Positions 37,740-46,362 of a stretch of 64,000 nucleotides of DNA are shown here, piece by piece. A program made the position numbers and the translations under genes. The notes beneath the pieces are model-generated. The model saw only the letters and a program-made list of their open reading frames with translations. It had not been told where the DNA came from and ran no database searches. Position 1 is the first letter of the stretch. The number at the start of each line of letters is the position of its first letter. The DNA comes from Legionella busanensis (GTDB lineage: Bacteria; Pseudomonadota; Gammaproteobacteria; Legionellales; Legionellaceae). The stretch is from NCBI RefSeq assembly GCF_900461525.1, contig NZ_UGOD01000001.1, positions 3,144,001-3,208,000 on the forward strand. Direction: 5' to 3'.

Positions 37740-38513
37740 ATGTTAAAAAAATATATATTAAATACATTGTTCTATTTAACTAGCCTTTCTTTATCCTCAT
37801 TTGCTGTAGCGGCAGCAGCGACTGACACGAATGCTAGTTCAACAACCAATACAACTTCTTCTTCAACAAGTGCAACTTCTACAGATGATCAATCAAGAGG
37901 TAAAGATGAATGGCTTTCTAAAATGCGAGAGGTAGTACCCGGCATTATTTGCAAAAACTTTACACAAAATGATGAACTTAATAAACGTTTAAAAGCAGAA
38001 AATATCGATTACGATAAATGCGTAAGTTTAATTCCTGCTAGTTTTGATAAATGTAAAAGCAAGTATTACTCAGATCTTCCTGCAACGATGGACAAAGATA
38101 GTGCATCAAAATGGGGTAAAACGATGGGGGAATGTATAGGTACTGATTTTGCTCTTACTAATTTTGGTGGTGAATCTAACACTAATAATAAAGATAGCAG
38201 TTCTGCTAGTAGCTCTGCTCAAGAAATGACCAAAGATGAATGGTTATCAAAATTAAAAGCTGTTGTGCCTGATTTAATTTGCAAAGGTTTTATGCAGGAT
38301 GAAACACTTAATAAACGCCTCACTGAAGTTAATATTAACTACGATAAATGTGTTAGTTTAATACCTGAAAGCGTTGATAAATGTCAAAAAGAACTCTATT
38401 CTCAAATTCCTGCAACAATTAATCAGCAAAATGCAGGAAAATGGGGACATTCTATTGGCGAATGTATAGGTAAAGATTTCGCTTTAAAACACTTATTTAA
38501 TAAAAAGCCTTAA
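37740..38513 (+). CDS. Secreted protein with two tandem four-cysteine domains
   Basis: A Sec signal peptide (residues 1-25, ending AVAAAA) is followed by a Ser/Thr/Asn-rich linker and two copies of the same roughly 85-residue domain at 55-140 and 165-250. Each has the order KDEWLSK, VVP..ICK, LNKRL, YDKCVSLIP, DKC, PAT and KWG...GECIG.DFAL. The four cysteines of copy 1 (71, 94, 105, 132) and copy 2 (181, 204, 215, 242) are exactly 110 residues apart, so two disulfides per domain are likely. The domain was not recognised. AAGGG precedes the start, and a 19-bp hairpin follows the gene. Confidence 0.85.
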   Translation: MLKKYILNTLFYLTSLSLSSFAVAAAATDTNASSTTNTTSSSTSATSTDDQSRGKDEWLSKMREVVPGIICKNFTQNDELNKRLKAENIDYDKCVSLIPASFDKCKSKYYSDLPATMDKDSASKWGKTMGECIGTDFALTNFGGESNTNNKDSSSASSSAQEMTKDEWLSKLKAVVPDLICKGFMQDETLNKRLTEVNINYDKCVSLIPESVDKCQKELYSQIPATINQQNAGKWGHSIGECIGKDFALKHLFNKKP

Positions 38514-38548
38514 GCTTTTTACTGCAAATGCATAATTTGACTAGCTCT

Positions 38549-38590
38549 ATATAATCTCGCCCTAAAAAATCTTTTAGGGCGAGATTATAT
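38549..38590. terminator. Perfect 19-bp hairpin after the cysteine-rich gene
   Basis: Arms 38549-38567 and 38572-38590 are exact complements (GC-rich centre TCTCGCCCTAAAA) with a 4-nt loop AATC. It lies 36 nt after the stop. The following tract TCTTAAATAA is weakly U-rich. It is the longest perfect palindrome I saw in the window. Confidence 0.7.
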
Positions 38591-38846
38591 TCTTAAATAA
38601 CTAATTAATTTATCTCCTTTTTTTGTTTGTTAATCCAGAAATTTTCCTACAATACTTGGCATTTAAAATATGAATAATTTTACTCTTACCTAATTATAAA
38701 CTTTATTAACTGATTGCTGTATTTGTAATCATTAAATTTATTTAATAAGCTTTAATTAAGAAAGATATAACGTTCCTATTAAGTTTCAAACAAGGCTCCA
38801 GGGCTCAAGGCAAAGAATTTTACAAACAAGTACCTAGGAATTAATT

Positions 38847-39116
38847 ATGAAAGAAAGACATTTCGCTTATAAAATAAATAGTAATGTTGCAGGCTTAATT
38901 TGCACTTATGCTGAAATTGAAAAAGATAAAATGCTAGACCTTTTAAAATTGGTACAACAAGATACTGAAGTAGGTCTATATTGGGTCTTTAAGCAACTAG
39001 ATAATCAACCTAAAGAGCCATTATGTATTATTGATTGCACCCATAAGCGCGTTTATTATCATTATTCAGGTGAGGTAGAAGACTTAAGTGATACTGTGAA
39101 AAAATTATCTAAATAA
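38847..39116 (+). CDS. Small hypothetical protein, 89 aa
   Basis: Not recognised. It has no signal or membrane segment, alternates predicted strands and helices (FAYKINSNVAGLICTYAEI, LYWVFKQLDN, CIIDCTHKRVYYHY) and ends in a short charged helix. Three cysteines are present. AGGA lies about 9 nt before the ATG. It is convergent with the ankyrin gene. Coding is supported by the clean start context and amino-acid pattern only. Confidence 0.6.
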   Translation: MKERHFAYKINSNVAGLICTYAEIEKDKMLDLLKLVQQDTEVGLYWVFKQLDNQPKEPLCIIDCTHKRVYYHYSGEVEDLSDTVKKLSK

Positions 39117-39172
39117 TTATCGTTTTACCGTAACTAAATATCTCTAAAGTACAAATTTTGCTTAAAAAGTAA

Positions 39173-41749
39173 TTACCTGCTAATTTGTATGTTCTTATCT
39201 GCTTGATGATTAAACTCTGTAAGCAATGAGCTGAATTTTTTCTTGGCAAAAAAACGAGAATATTCAAGGTTGATTTTTTGGGTATCTTGCTTTTTAATAA
39301 GCTCAGCAATTGCATCATGCCCCATAATTCTAGCAATATCATAAGGAGCAAGTAATATCTCCTCATTTTCTTGCTTACCTTTTAAAAATAAATTCATTCT
39401 TTGTTGGCTATTATTATCTTTATCTCCTACAAAAGATTTTAATTTACTAACTTTGAATTTGCATGAATGAATATAATCATTATTGAAGCTTATTAATAGT
39501 TTAACAACGTCTTCATGGCCTTCCTGGGCAGCTATCCATAATGGGGTAATACCTTCATTATTTGGTTGAAGTTTAGCACCTGCTTTAATTAAAGTATCAA
39601 CAATTGAGCTAAAACCTCCATAAGCAGCAACCCAAAGCGGTGTAGTGCCATTATCTATACGTATATTATTTAGATCAGCATGTGCGTCAATTAAGTCTGC
39701 AACCAATGATGTCAGTCCCGCAGCAGATGCTAACCAAAGTGGACTTATACCGTATTGTTTATGAATTACATTAGGCGAAGCACCTGCTGCAATCAATGAC
39801 TTAGCTACAGAAATATGACCATTATAAGTACTAATCCAAAGGGGTGTTATTTTTTCTTTTAAATCAATTTGCGCTAAATTGGCATGCGCTTTTATTAAGG
39901 CTTCAACAACTAAATTATGCCCCTTATAAGCAGCAACCCACAAAGGAGTAACATCTTCATTATCCACTAAATCAATTAGCGCACCTGCTGCAATTAAACT
40001 TTCAACAACTTGTATATGACCATTTTGAGCTGCGATATGAAGCGGCGTTAAACCATCAATATCTGTCTGGTTAAGTAAAGCGCCAGCTTTAATTAACATG
40101 TCGACAATTTGAGTATGGCCATTTTGAGCGGCTATATACAATGGTGTGCAGCCATTCTTATTAGGCTGATTAATTAAGGCACCTTCTTTAATTAACATGT
40201 CGACAATTTGAGTATGGCCATTTTGAGCGGCGATGTATAATGGCGTACAGTTATCCTTATTTGGTTGATTAATTAAGACACCCTCTTTAATTAACATTCT
40301 TACGACCTCAGTATGACCATTTTGAGCGGCGATGTACAATGGCGTCGTATTAGCTCCACCCATTTGATTAATTAAGGCACCTTCTTTAATTAACATTTTA
40401 ACAACCTCAATATGGCCATTTTGAGCAGCGATGTATAATGGCGTGCAGCCATTCTTATTGGGTTGATTAATTAAACCACCCTTTTTAATTAACATGTCAA
40501 CAATCTGAGTATGGCCATTTTGAGCAGCAATGAAGAGCGGAGTTGTATTATCACTACCTAGGTGATTGATTACAGCCCCTGCTTTAATCAACAGTTCTAC
40601 AATTTGAGTATGGCCATTTTGAGCGGCTATCCAAAGTGGGGTCACATGATTACTATCTACTTTTTCTAATAGGGCGCCAGCTTTAATTAGGATCTTAGCA
40701 ATCTGAGTATGGCCGCATTGAGCAGCAAGCCACAGCGGTGCGATTCCTGTTTTTTTATCTACAGCGTTTAGGTTAACCTTGGCTTTTACTAAAGTCTTAA
40801 CGACTTGAGTATGTTTATTGCGGACAGCTATCCAAAGTGGAGTAAGGCTATCTCTACGTACTTGATTTAGATTAGCTCCTTTTTTAATTAAGTCTTTAAT
40901 AACATCATTGTGTCCATGTTGAGCAGCAATATAAGCTAAGCTAACTGTATCAGATTGATAACAAGCCCTATCTTTGCTAATAGGTTGTCTTAAGTTTGCA
41001 AGTTTTGTTTTTAATACGTTACGGCGCGGATCAGATTTAGTTAATACTAAGCTCATATTAAAAGCAGAGTAAAAGCCGTCATTATCATAAGCAAATCCCT
41101 TTTTAAGGGCTGCTGCTATATAGTCAGTAGTATTAGGTAATTTTGCAGTTTCTAACGGATCCTGATTAGCATCACGATACATCCAACCCTGGCCTGGGGT
41201 ATAAATTAAAGCGGTAGTATGATTGGCATTCTCAACTAAAAAACCGATAGGCTTATTAGACAAATAAGCCGTTTCTTCTAATAATTCTTCTAATCTATCT
41301 AGATGTTCTTTAATTTCTTTCTCAGTCATCATAAACGGAGCTGAGTAAGGCACCGTTAAACCGCCCTGGTCGTTAATCATCTCTGAAGAAGCAATAGAAG
41401 AAAGTATTTCGAAACGCTCAATAAATGGTTTATTAACTAGAAAAGACCAGTCAATTGATGATTGAAATAAGGTCAAGTGATCATAAAAACCTAGAATTTC
41501 AAAGAGATACTTATCTTCATCCGTTAAATTTTGCCCTGCTTTTTTTAAAACTTGGTTAATAGCTTGAACTAAATCCTGGGTTAAATTTGAGGCAATAAAT
41601 CTAACGCGCTTTTCAAAACGTTCTCTTTCTTCATTACCTAAGAAAACAGCTTCTAACCAACGTAATGCAAATCCCTTACATACGCCTTCTTTATCTTCTG
41701 AATAATTTAAGGCATTGTATAAATTGACAATTGCTAAATGATCGGACAT
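39173..41749 (-). CDS. Ankyrin-repeat protein with a putative cysteine-protease-like head
   Basis: 858 residues. The N-terminal 260 residues are not ankyrin: EGVCKGFALRW puts Cys24 in a context like C58/papain-type proteases (GxCxxLxxxW), and NANHTTALIY (His177) with WMYRDANQ (Asp193) could complete a Cys-His-Asp triad. From about residue 265 to 790 there are 15 ankyrin repeats of 33 residues (TPLxIAAQNGHTQIVxxLIKxGAxIN), then a partial repeat near the C-terminus (APYDIARIMGHDAIAELIKK). No signal peptide. Long ankyrin proteins in Legionella are often Dot/Icm effectors acting on host proteins, and AnkH is known to pair ankyrins with a protease-like fold. The triad here is inferred from spacing only. 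Several central repeats are almost identical at the DNA level. Confidence 0.9.
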   Translation of the reverse strand: MSDHLAIVNLYNALNYSEDKEGVCKGFALRWLEAVFLGNEERERFEKRVRFIASNLTQDLVQAINQVLKKAGQNLTDEDKYLFEILGFYDHLTLFQSSIDWSFLVNKPFIERFEILSSIASSEMINDQGGLTVPYSAPFMMTEKEIKEHLDRLEELLEETAYLSNKPIGFLVENANHTTALIYTPGQGWMYRDANQDPLETAKLPNTTDYIAAALKKGFAYDNDGFYSAFNMSLVLTKSDPRRNVLKTKLANLRQPISKDRACYQSDTVSLAYIAAQHGHNDVIKDLIKKGANLNQVRRDSLTPLWIAVRNKHTQVVKTLVKAKVNLNAVDKKTGIAPLWLAAQCGHTQIAKILIKAGALLEKVDSNHVTPLWIAAQNGHTQIVELLIKAGAVINHLGSDNTTPLFIAAQNGHTQIVDMLIKKGGLINQPNKNGCTPLYIAAQNGHIEVVKMLIKEGALINQMGGANTTPLYIAAQNGHTEVVRMLIKEGVLINQPNKDNCTPLYIAAQNGHTQIVDMLIKEGALINQPNKNGCTPLYIAAQNGHTQIVDMLIKAGALLNQTDIDGLTPLHIAAQNGHIQVVESLIAAGALIDLVDNEDVTPLWVAAYKGHNLVVEALIKAHANLAQIDLKEKITPLWISTYNGHISVAKSLIAAGASPNVIHKQYGISPLWLASAAGLTSLVADLIDAHADLNNIRIDNGTTPLWVAAYGGFSSIVDTLIKAGAKLQPNNEGITPLWIAAQEGHEDVVKLLISFNNDYIHSCKFKVSKLKSFVGDKDNNSQQRMNLFLKGKQENEEILLAPYDIARIMGHDAIAELIKKQDTQKINLEYSRFFAKKKFSSLLTEFNHQADKNIQISR

Positions 41750-41954
41750 TTTTTATAGAGTATTAGTTTTGCAGCAGCGATTGTAACTTAATTAAATTAA
41801 GTAAGTATTAAGTAAAATAAATACAGGGCAGCTATTTTCTATTACAATTATTAAAACCAATTATAATAAGAACTCGCTCTAGCTACCCTATGGTGACTTA
41901 AACTTATTTAAGTATTAATAAGTTAGCCCTAACCCAAGAAACATTAAATGCCGC

Positions 41955-43190
41955 TTACGCTGTAATTTTCTTTTCGCTTAATTGTATTTGCCGAGTACGA
42001 GTCACAGGTAGACTTGTTGGATGAGTTCTAACAACAAAGTCTATTAACTTTTCTCTTACTTCACAACGTAGGTCCCAAGCATCGCCAGGCGTTCGCGCAC
42101 TTGCTAAAATTCTTAACTCCATTACTCTATCTTGCACATCACTTACTTGAATACTACATACTTTACCATCCCAGAGCGCAGAGTTACTTAAAACACGCTT
42201 CAACTCGTCACGCATTTCATCAACAGGTAAAGTAAAGTCTACATATAGATAAACTGTTCCAATTAAATTATTACTTTCTTCCCTACTCCAATTTTGAAAA
42301 GAATGCTCAAGAAAATAATTGGTTGGAACAACTAAACGTCGCCAATCCCATAACTTAATAATGACATTACGAAAATTAATTTCCTCAACAACACCAAACT
42401 CATCCTCAATAACTACAGAATCACCTATTTTAATAGGTTGCGTTAAAGCAATCTCTAAGCCCGAAAATAGACTTGCTAAAGAGCGCTGTGCAGTAAAAGT
42501 TAATACCAAACCGATTACCCCAGCTGTGGTTAAAACACTAGCACCTAAGGCACGCACATTATCAAATAACATCAAAATTGCGCCCACTGTTAGAATTGCA
42601 ATAATTGCCATAGCAATGCGCTTTAAGATTAAGGTTTGGGTATATATTTTCCGCGCTAAAGCATTATCAGTTGTACTATTATAACGATGTAGAAGCAACT
42701 GTTCAGCTATATGAACCAATTTAAATAAAATCCAAGATATAGCACAAATAATTAAGCAACTACTTAATTTATCTAAGAAATAGGAAAATTGGCTTGGTAA
42801 CCCTAAGTAAGGAATTAATGCATTAAACAAAATTAAAAAAACAATTGTTTTTAATACGCTAGAAAAAAAGGGTAGTAAAATACTTGTTGTTTGGTGCGCA
42901 GTTAGAAATGAGGTAGATAGCAAGTATTTTGTAAAATTATTTATAATACGTGTAAATAGCCAATAAAAACTTAAAGCTAAAGAAAAATAAAAGCTAAATT
43001 GCTCAACAATATTAAGCGCTGGCAAATCCGTTTTATCAACAAAAAAATAAATATATTTTTGATAAAAATAATTACCTAGTGTAGCCAATATAATTATAAA
43101 AATTGGCGGTAGAAGAACATTCCTAAAATGAGGAGATACAGGCTTGAAACTATCTCCCATGATAGTAGGCTTATTTATAGCAATAGACAT
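41955..43190 (-). CDS. MscS-family mechanosensitive channel
   Basis: 411 residues with five membrane helices before the pore (YnaI-like size). The pore helix and beta domain are clear: LTTAGVIGLVLTFTAQRSLA, SGLEIALTQPIKIGDSVVIE, and VVPTNYFLEHSFQNWSR. It releases solutes on osmotic downshift across the inner membrane. AAGGAG precedes the ATG at 43190. Spacers of about 100-200 bp flank it, so it is probably its own unit. Confidence 0.93.
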   Translation of the reverse strand: MSIAINKPTIMGDSFKPVSPHFRNVLLPPIFIIILATLGNYFYQKYIYFFVDKTDLPALNIVEQFSFYFSLALSFYWLFTRIINNFTKYLLSTSFLTAHQTTSILLPFFSSVLKTIVFLILFNALIPYLGLPSQFSYFLDKLSSCLIICAISWILFKLVHIAEQLLLHRYNSTTDNALARKIYTQTLILKRIAMAIIAILTVGAILMLFDNVRALGASVLTTAGVIGLVLTFTAQRSLASLFSGLEIALTQPIKIGDSVVIEDEFGVVEEINFRNVIIKLWDWRRLVVPTNYFLEHSFQNWSREESNNLIGTVYLYVDFTLPVDEMRDELKRVLSNSALWDGKVCSIQVSDVQDRVMELRILASARTPGDAWDLRCEVREKLIDFVVRTHPTSLPVTRTRQIQLSEKKITA

Positions 43191-43268
43191 ATATTTCTCC
43201 TTCTAACTATCCTTGACTTCATAATTTTTCATCCAATAAATTAAACTAATTAATTAACTAAAATTTTT

Positions 43269-43290
43269 AAATTAATTAATTAATTAATTA
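43269..43290. repeat. Short tandem (TTAA) repeat at a gene end
   Basis: About five TTAA units in a row, overlapping the stop codon of the ribbon-helix-helix gene at 43284. Slippage would change only the extreme C-terminus or 3' UTR. Confidence 0.5.
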
Positions 43291-43592
43291 TCTTTAGCCA
43301 ATTCATTCATTGACAAGTTCGCTTCGTTACTACAGTTATTATCCTGCATAGGCATGATAGAAATATCTTGAGCTTGTACGGAAAATAAATTAGTTACATC
43401 TTTACTTTGCTTATATTTCACCCATTCCATATCATTATTTAGGATATATTTACATGCCTCCTCAATAAAAAAATCCCTTTTATTAATACCAGCCCACATG
43501 CAGTACTGCATAATTTGTTCATAAATTTGCATATTCATTCTAATTCTGAACTGTGTTTTTTTTTGAGCTATGGGTTCGCGAGTTATAAGCAT
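43284..43592 (-). CDS. Ribbon-helix-helix-like protein, paralogue 1
   Basis: 102 residues from the ATG at 43592, chosen over an in-frame upstream start because GGAGG lies eight bases before it. The core FRIRMNMQIYEQIMQYCMWA continues with GINKRDFFIEEACKYIL, a strand followed by two helices as in MetJ/Arc/CopG DNA-binding proteins. The paralogue at 45538 shares the whole core, and the two genes flank the membrane protein at 43911. A DNA-binding role is inferred from the fold pattern; no partner toxin is adjacent. The C-terminal tail is polar and unrelated in the two copies. Confidence 0.7.
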   Translation of the reverse strand: MLITREPIAQKKTQFRIRMNMQIYEQIMQYCMWAGINKRDFFIEEACKYILNNDMEWVKYKQSKDVTNLFSVQAQDISIMPMQDNNCSNEANLSMNELAKDN

Positions 43593-43910
43593 ATGTACCT
43601 CCATTAAAATATAAATTAATTGTGACAAATTAATATTATATAATTTTGCCAGATTTTTAAAAATTATACAACCCAGTTTTTGTCATTTCTTATTTGACAA
43701 GTAATGTCACAGATTATTAGAATAAACCACCATAAAAATGTCTTTTAGGCTAATCTTGTAAGCAATCAGCGAAATAAAGTTAGGTTCTCTTCTTTTAACT
43801 CTTTAAAATTGTTGATTTATCCACTAACGTGATTTTTTTGATTCATGCAGGTTGAATTTTATTCACAATTGTTGAACCATACTGAGTAATTACTGTGAGG
43901 GAGTAGAATA
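43593..43910. promoter_or_regulatory. Divergent spacer with TGACA/TGTCA half-sites
   Basis: Between RHH paralogue 1 and the membrane-protein gene. TGTGACAA (43621-43628), TTGTCA (43680-43685), TTGACAA (43694-43700) and TGTCACA (43705-43711) form a cluster; the last two make TGACA-N5-TGTCA. The same words occur before paralogue 2 (45826-45833, 45908-45913, 45941-45947), so they are candidate operators for these regulators. Confidence 0.4.
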
Positions 43911-45020
43911 ATGGCAATAATGAAACCGGCTTTAGACGGCATTGGCACCGCTAGTGGCGTAGCTTGGCCTCTGTTCGGAATTTTAAGTTCTACCTTAAGT
44001 TTATGTATTGGGGGCACAGTCGCTCTTATATTAGGAAGTATTTGTAGCAGTGTATTTTTACTTATATGTATTCCCATAGCTTACATAAGTTATTGCGACT
44101 CGAAAAAACAGCAAGAAGAATTAAGAAGAAAAAAAGAAAAATATGAAAATTCTTTATTAACTAGCCTTACCGCTTTTTTTTCCCTACTTGATAAATATAA
44201 AACGTTAAATACAACCTTAACTTTAAGTGAACTTTTAGAAAAAAAAGCACAAGAACTTGAGCAAGAGTCTACAAATGAAGATAAATTATGCACCAATTTC
44301 TTGCGATATTTAAATTCAGAAGCTGTTTACAATTTGTATAATCCTCTAGAGCCAAAGTTATTTAATCGAGCACTACAAAAATACATTAATCAATTTTTAC
44401 TTAATCAATTAAACCAAACCCCTTATACCGATAAAGAAAATACAAAAATAAGCGTAGCTGCTTTTCAAGCTTTTGTTGGTGCATTTGGTACAATTGCTGG
44501 TGGTTTTGCTGGGTTCACTGGCTTATTAATGGGGTTAGGGTTAATGGCAAGTTTTAGTGTTGTTCCTTGGATTGGAATTGCTATTGTAGTGATAGCGCCA
44601 ATTATTGCTATTTATATGACTGATATGGCAGTAAGGAATGCAGAGTTAAATGCTGATAAGTCTTTTTGGTGCAAGCAAACCAAAAACTTAAATCAATGTA
44701 CCCAAAAATTAAACACAGAGCTGCGTGAGGTAATTAACTTAAATCAAACAGTAAATAACCATTTACCAGCTTCTCATTCTACTTTCACCGCTAATCACCC
44801 TGAAGCAGCTGTAGTGCTAGAAAAAAAATCAATTATACCTGACCAGATATCTACTCATAAGAAATCAAGGAACGAAAAAGAAAATAAAAACCTATCTCAT
44901 CAGCGAAAAGATTCTACTTATAATACTAATTATTCCACTCATCAAAATAGTTTTTTTACTTCTGACAAGCTAAATGGAGAAAGTACTCCCTTGTCGCATG
45001 AAGTTGTAACTTTAGCTTAA
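43911..45020 (+). CDS. Membrane protein with two hydrophobic hairpins
   Basis: 369 residues, family not recognised. A first hydrophobic pair (about residues 17-63, LFGILSSTLSLCIGG and ICSSVFLLICIPIAYI) is followed by a charged coiled coil (66-135, KKQQEELRRKKEKYENSL), a helical stretch, and a second Gly/Ala-rich pair (about 186-240, FVGAFGTIAGGFAGFTGLL and PWIGIAIVVIAPIIAIYM). The tail of about 130 residues is polar, Asn/Ser/Lys-rich. Paired hairpins around a coiled coil are common in effectors inserted into host membranes, but a plain inner-membrane protein is equally possible. GAGGGAG precedes the start. Confidence 0.75.
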   Translation: MAIMKPALDGIGTASGVAWPLFGILSSTLSLCIGGTVALILGSICSSVFLLICIPIAYISYCDSKKQQEELRRKKEKYENSLLTSLTAFFSLLDKYKTLNTTLTLSELLEKKAQELEQESTNEDKLCTNFLRYLNSEAVYNLYNPLEPKLFNRALQKYINQFLLNQLNQTPYTDKENTKISVAAFQAFVGAFGTIAGGFAGFTGLLMGLGLMASFSVVPWIGIAIVVIAPIIAIYMTDMAVRNAELNADKSFWCKQTKNLNQCTQKLNTELREVINLNQTVNNHLPASHSTFTANHPEAAVVLEKKSIIPDQISTHKKSRNEKENKNLSHQRKDSTYNTNYSTHQNSFFTSDKLNGESTPLSHEVVTLA

Positions 45021-45537
45021 GTTTTTTTATAGAGTCTTAATTACTCCTTTAATCCTTTTAAAATCGCCTTAATTCATTAAATATAAAAGAATTTAACCCT
45101 ATATGCACATAATTATCCACAGGTTTATTAAATAAGCAAATGGCATTTATTTTTATTATAATAAGCAACTAACCTTATTTAATAAGGGCTAGGTATATAA
45201 AAAGATAATAAGATGAATAAATTAAGGAAACTAACTAAAAAAGATATCCACAGAAAATAAATTAAAATGGCTCTTTTAATATTACTCTAATCTTACTAGG
45301 AAAAATAGTCTTAACTTTATAAAACTGCATGTAAATATAGACAAGGTAATTTTTAGTAGGCAAAAATTATAAGGCTAAATTTTGCAAAATAGAGTTCAGC
45401 ATTGCTAAGCGGTGTCGCGCAGATAATAAATATCTTTCCCACATAAGCGGAAATCCATCTGAAATTAGCCTCAAACTTAATTTATGCAATAACACCGTAT
45501 TGCTGTTGCATCTAATATAGGTTAGATAAACTATAAT
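45021..45537. other. AT-rich spacer with two DnaA-box-like sites
   Basis: 517 bp without a gene. It holds a perfect DnaA box TTATCCACA at 45113-45121 and an 8-of-9 match ATATCCACA at 45244-45252, both in the same orientation, within very AT-rich sequence. None of the usual chromosomal origin genes (dnaA, dnaN, mnmG, rpmH) is nearby. Confidence 0.4.
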
Positions 45538-45804
45538 TTATTCACATAACTCCGCAATATTTAACGTTACAAAATCATCATTTTCTTTAAGAGACTGACT
45601 TTCTAGGCTCCCTTTATTTTGTTTATAAGTATTCCATTTTTTATCATGGGCTAAAATATATTTACATGCCTCTTCGATAAAAAAATCTCTATAAGTAATT
45701 CCGGCCCACTGGCAGTATTCCATTATCTCTTCATGCGTCTTAATATTCATGCGAATACGAAATGCGATCTTTTTTTGCGTAGCTGGTTCTGGGACAATAA
45801 GCAT
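45538..45804 (-). CDS. Ribbon-helix-helix-like protein, paralogue 2
   Basis: 88 residues sharing with the gene at 43284 the core FRIRMN..T.EEIM.YC.WAGI, RDFFIEEACKYIL and a W..YKQ close. The strand-helix-helix order suggests a MetJ/Arc-type DNA-binding dimer. AGGAAA precedes the ATG. TGTGACAA lies 22 nt upstream of its start (45826-45833), close to where an autoregulatory site would be. The target is unknown. Confidence 0.7.
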   Translation of the reverse strand: MLIVPEPATQKKIAFRIRMNIKTHEEIMEYCQWAGITYRDFFIEEACKYILAHDKKWNTYKQNKGSLESQSLKENDDFVTLNIAELCE

Positions 45805-46000
45805 AATTTCCTTTCTCTTAATTACTGTGACAAGTTTGAGGCATAGAGTGTCTTATATCATGTAAAAATTGCATTAACAATAATTTTTAATTTTTGACTT
45901 AAAAGATTTGACATATATGACTCAAAGGTGTAACTTAAAGTTGTCACTTTAATTTGAGAATAAACTTGCTCAGTAACTTGTTGTAAATAAAGGGGTAACT

Positions 46001-46309
46001 ATGAAGAAAAAAATTGCCAGTATACTAGTGGGTTGTTCATTGGTTATATTATCAGGCTGTCAAGTTATGTCCGGCGAAAGAAGTGTTAATCAATATGGTT
46101 CTGATGCCACGATTACTACTTCAGTAAAAGCAGCTCTTTTGAATAATACAGGCTTACCTGCTTCACGTATTCATGTTGAAACAGATAAGGGAACTGTACT
46201 TTTAAGTGGCTTTGTTAAGACCTACCAACAGAAGATTAAAGCAGGTCAATTAGCTAGCCAGATACAAGGGGTTAGAGTAGTTGAAAATAATCTTATTGTA
46301 CGTCGATAA
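46001..46309 (+). CDS. BON-domain lipoprotein (OsmY-like)
   Basis: 102 residues. The signal ends in the lipobox LSGC (Cys at residue 20), so it is a lipoprotein; a single BON domain follows: DATITTSVKAALLNNTGLPA, IHVETDKGTVLLSGFV, and GVRVVENNLIV. BON domains bind phospholipid or stabilise the envelope, and OsmY-type proteins respond to osmotic or stationary-phase stress. Next come an ElaB-like gene and a small secreted protein, all on the plus strand with about 50-bp gaps, suggesting an envelope-stress operon. Confidence 0.9.
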   Translation: MKKKIASILVGCSLVILSGCQVMSGERSVNQYGSDATITTSVKAALLNNTGLPASRIHVETDKGTVLLSGFVKTYQQKIKAGQLASQIQGVRVVENNLIVRR

Positions 46310-46362
46310 GAGAAATATTAGAAACTTTACTGTGTTAACTTAAAGTTAACTAAGGAATAAAA

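Noticed and set aside
39173-41749. Regular 99-bp repeats as a CRISPR array
   Set aside because: The period equals 33 codons, the frame is open throughout and the translation is clearly ankyrin; no spacer-like sequences or cas genes exist.
45113-45252. Chromosomal replication origin
   Set aside because: Only two DnaA-like boxes and no dnaA, dnaN, mnmG or rpmH nearby; kept only as a weak DnaA-binding site.
43284-45804. Toxin-antitoxin modules at the two RHH genes
   Set aside because: No small ORF with toxin character lies next to either gene; the neighbours are MscS, a 369-residue membrane protein and a BON lipoprotein.
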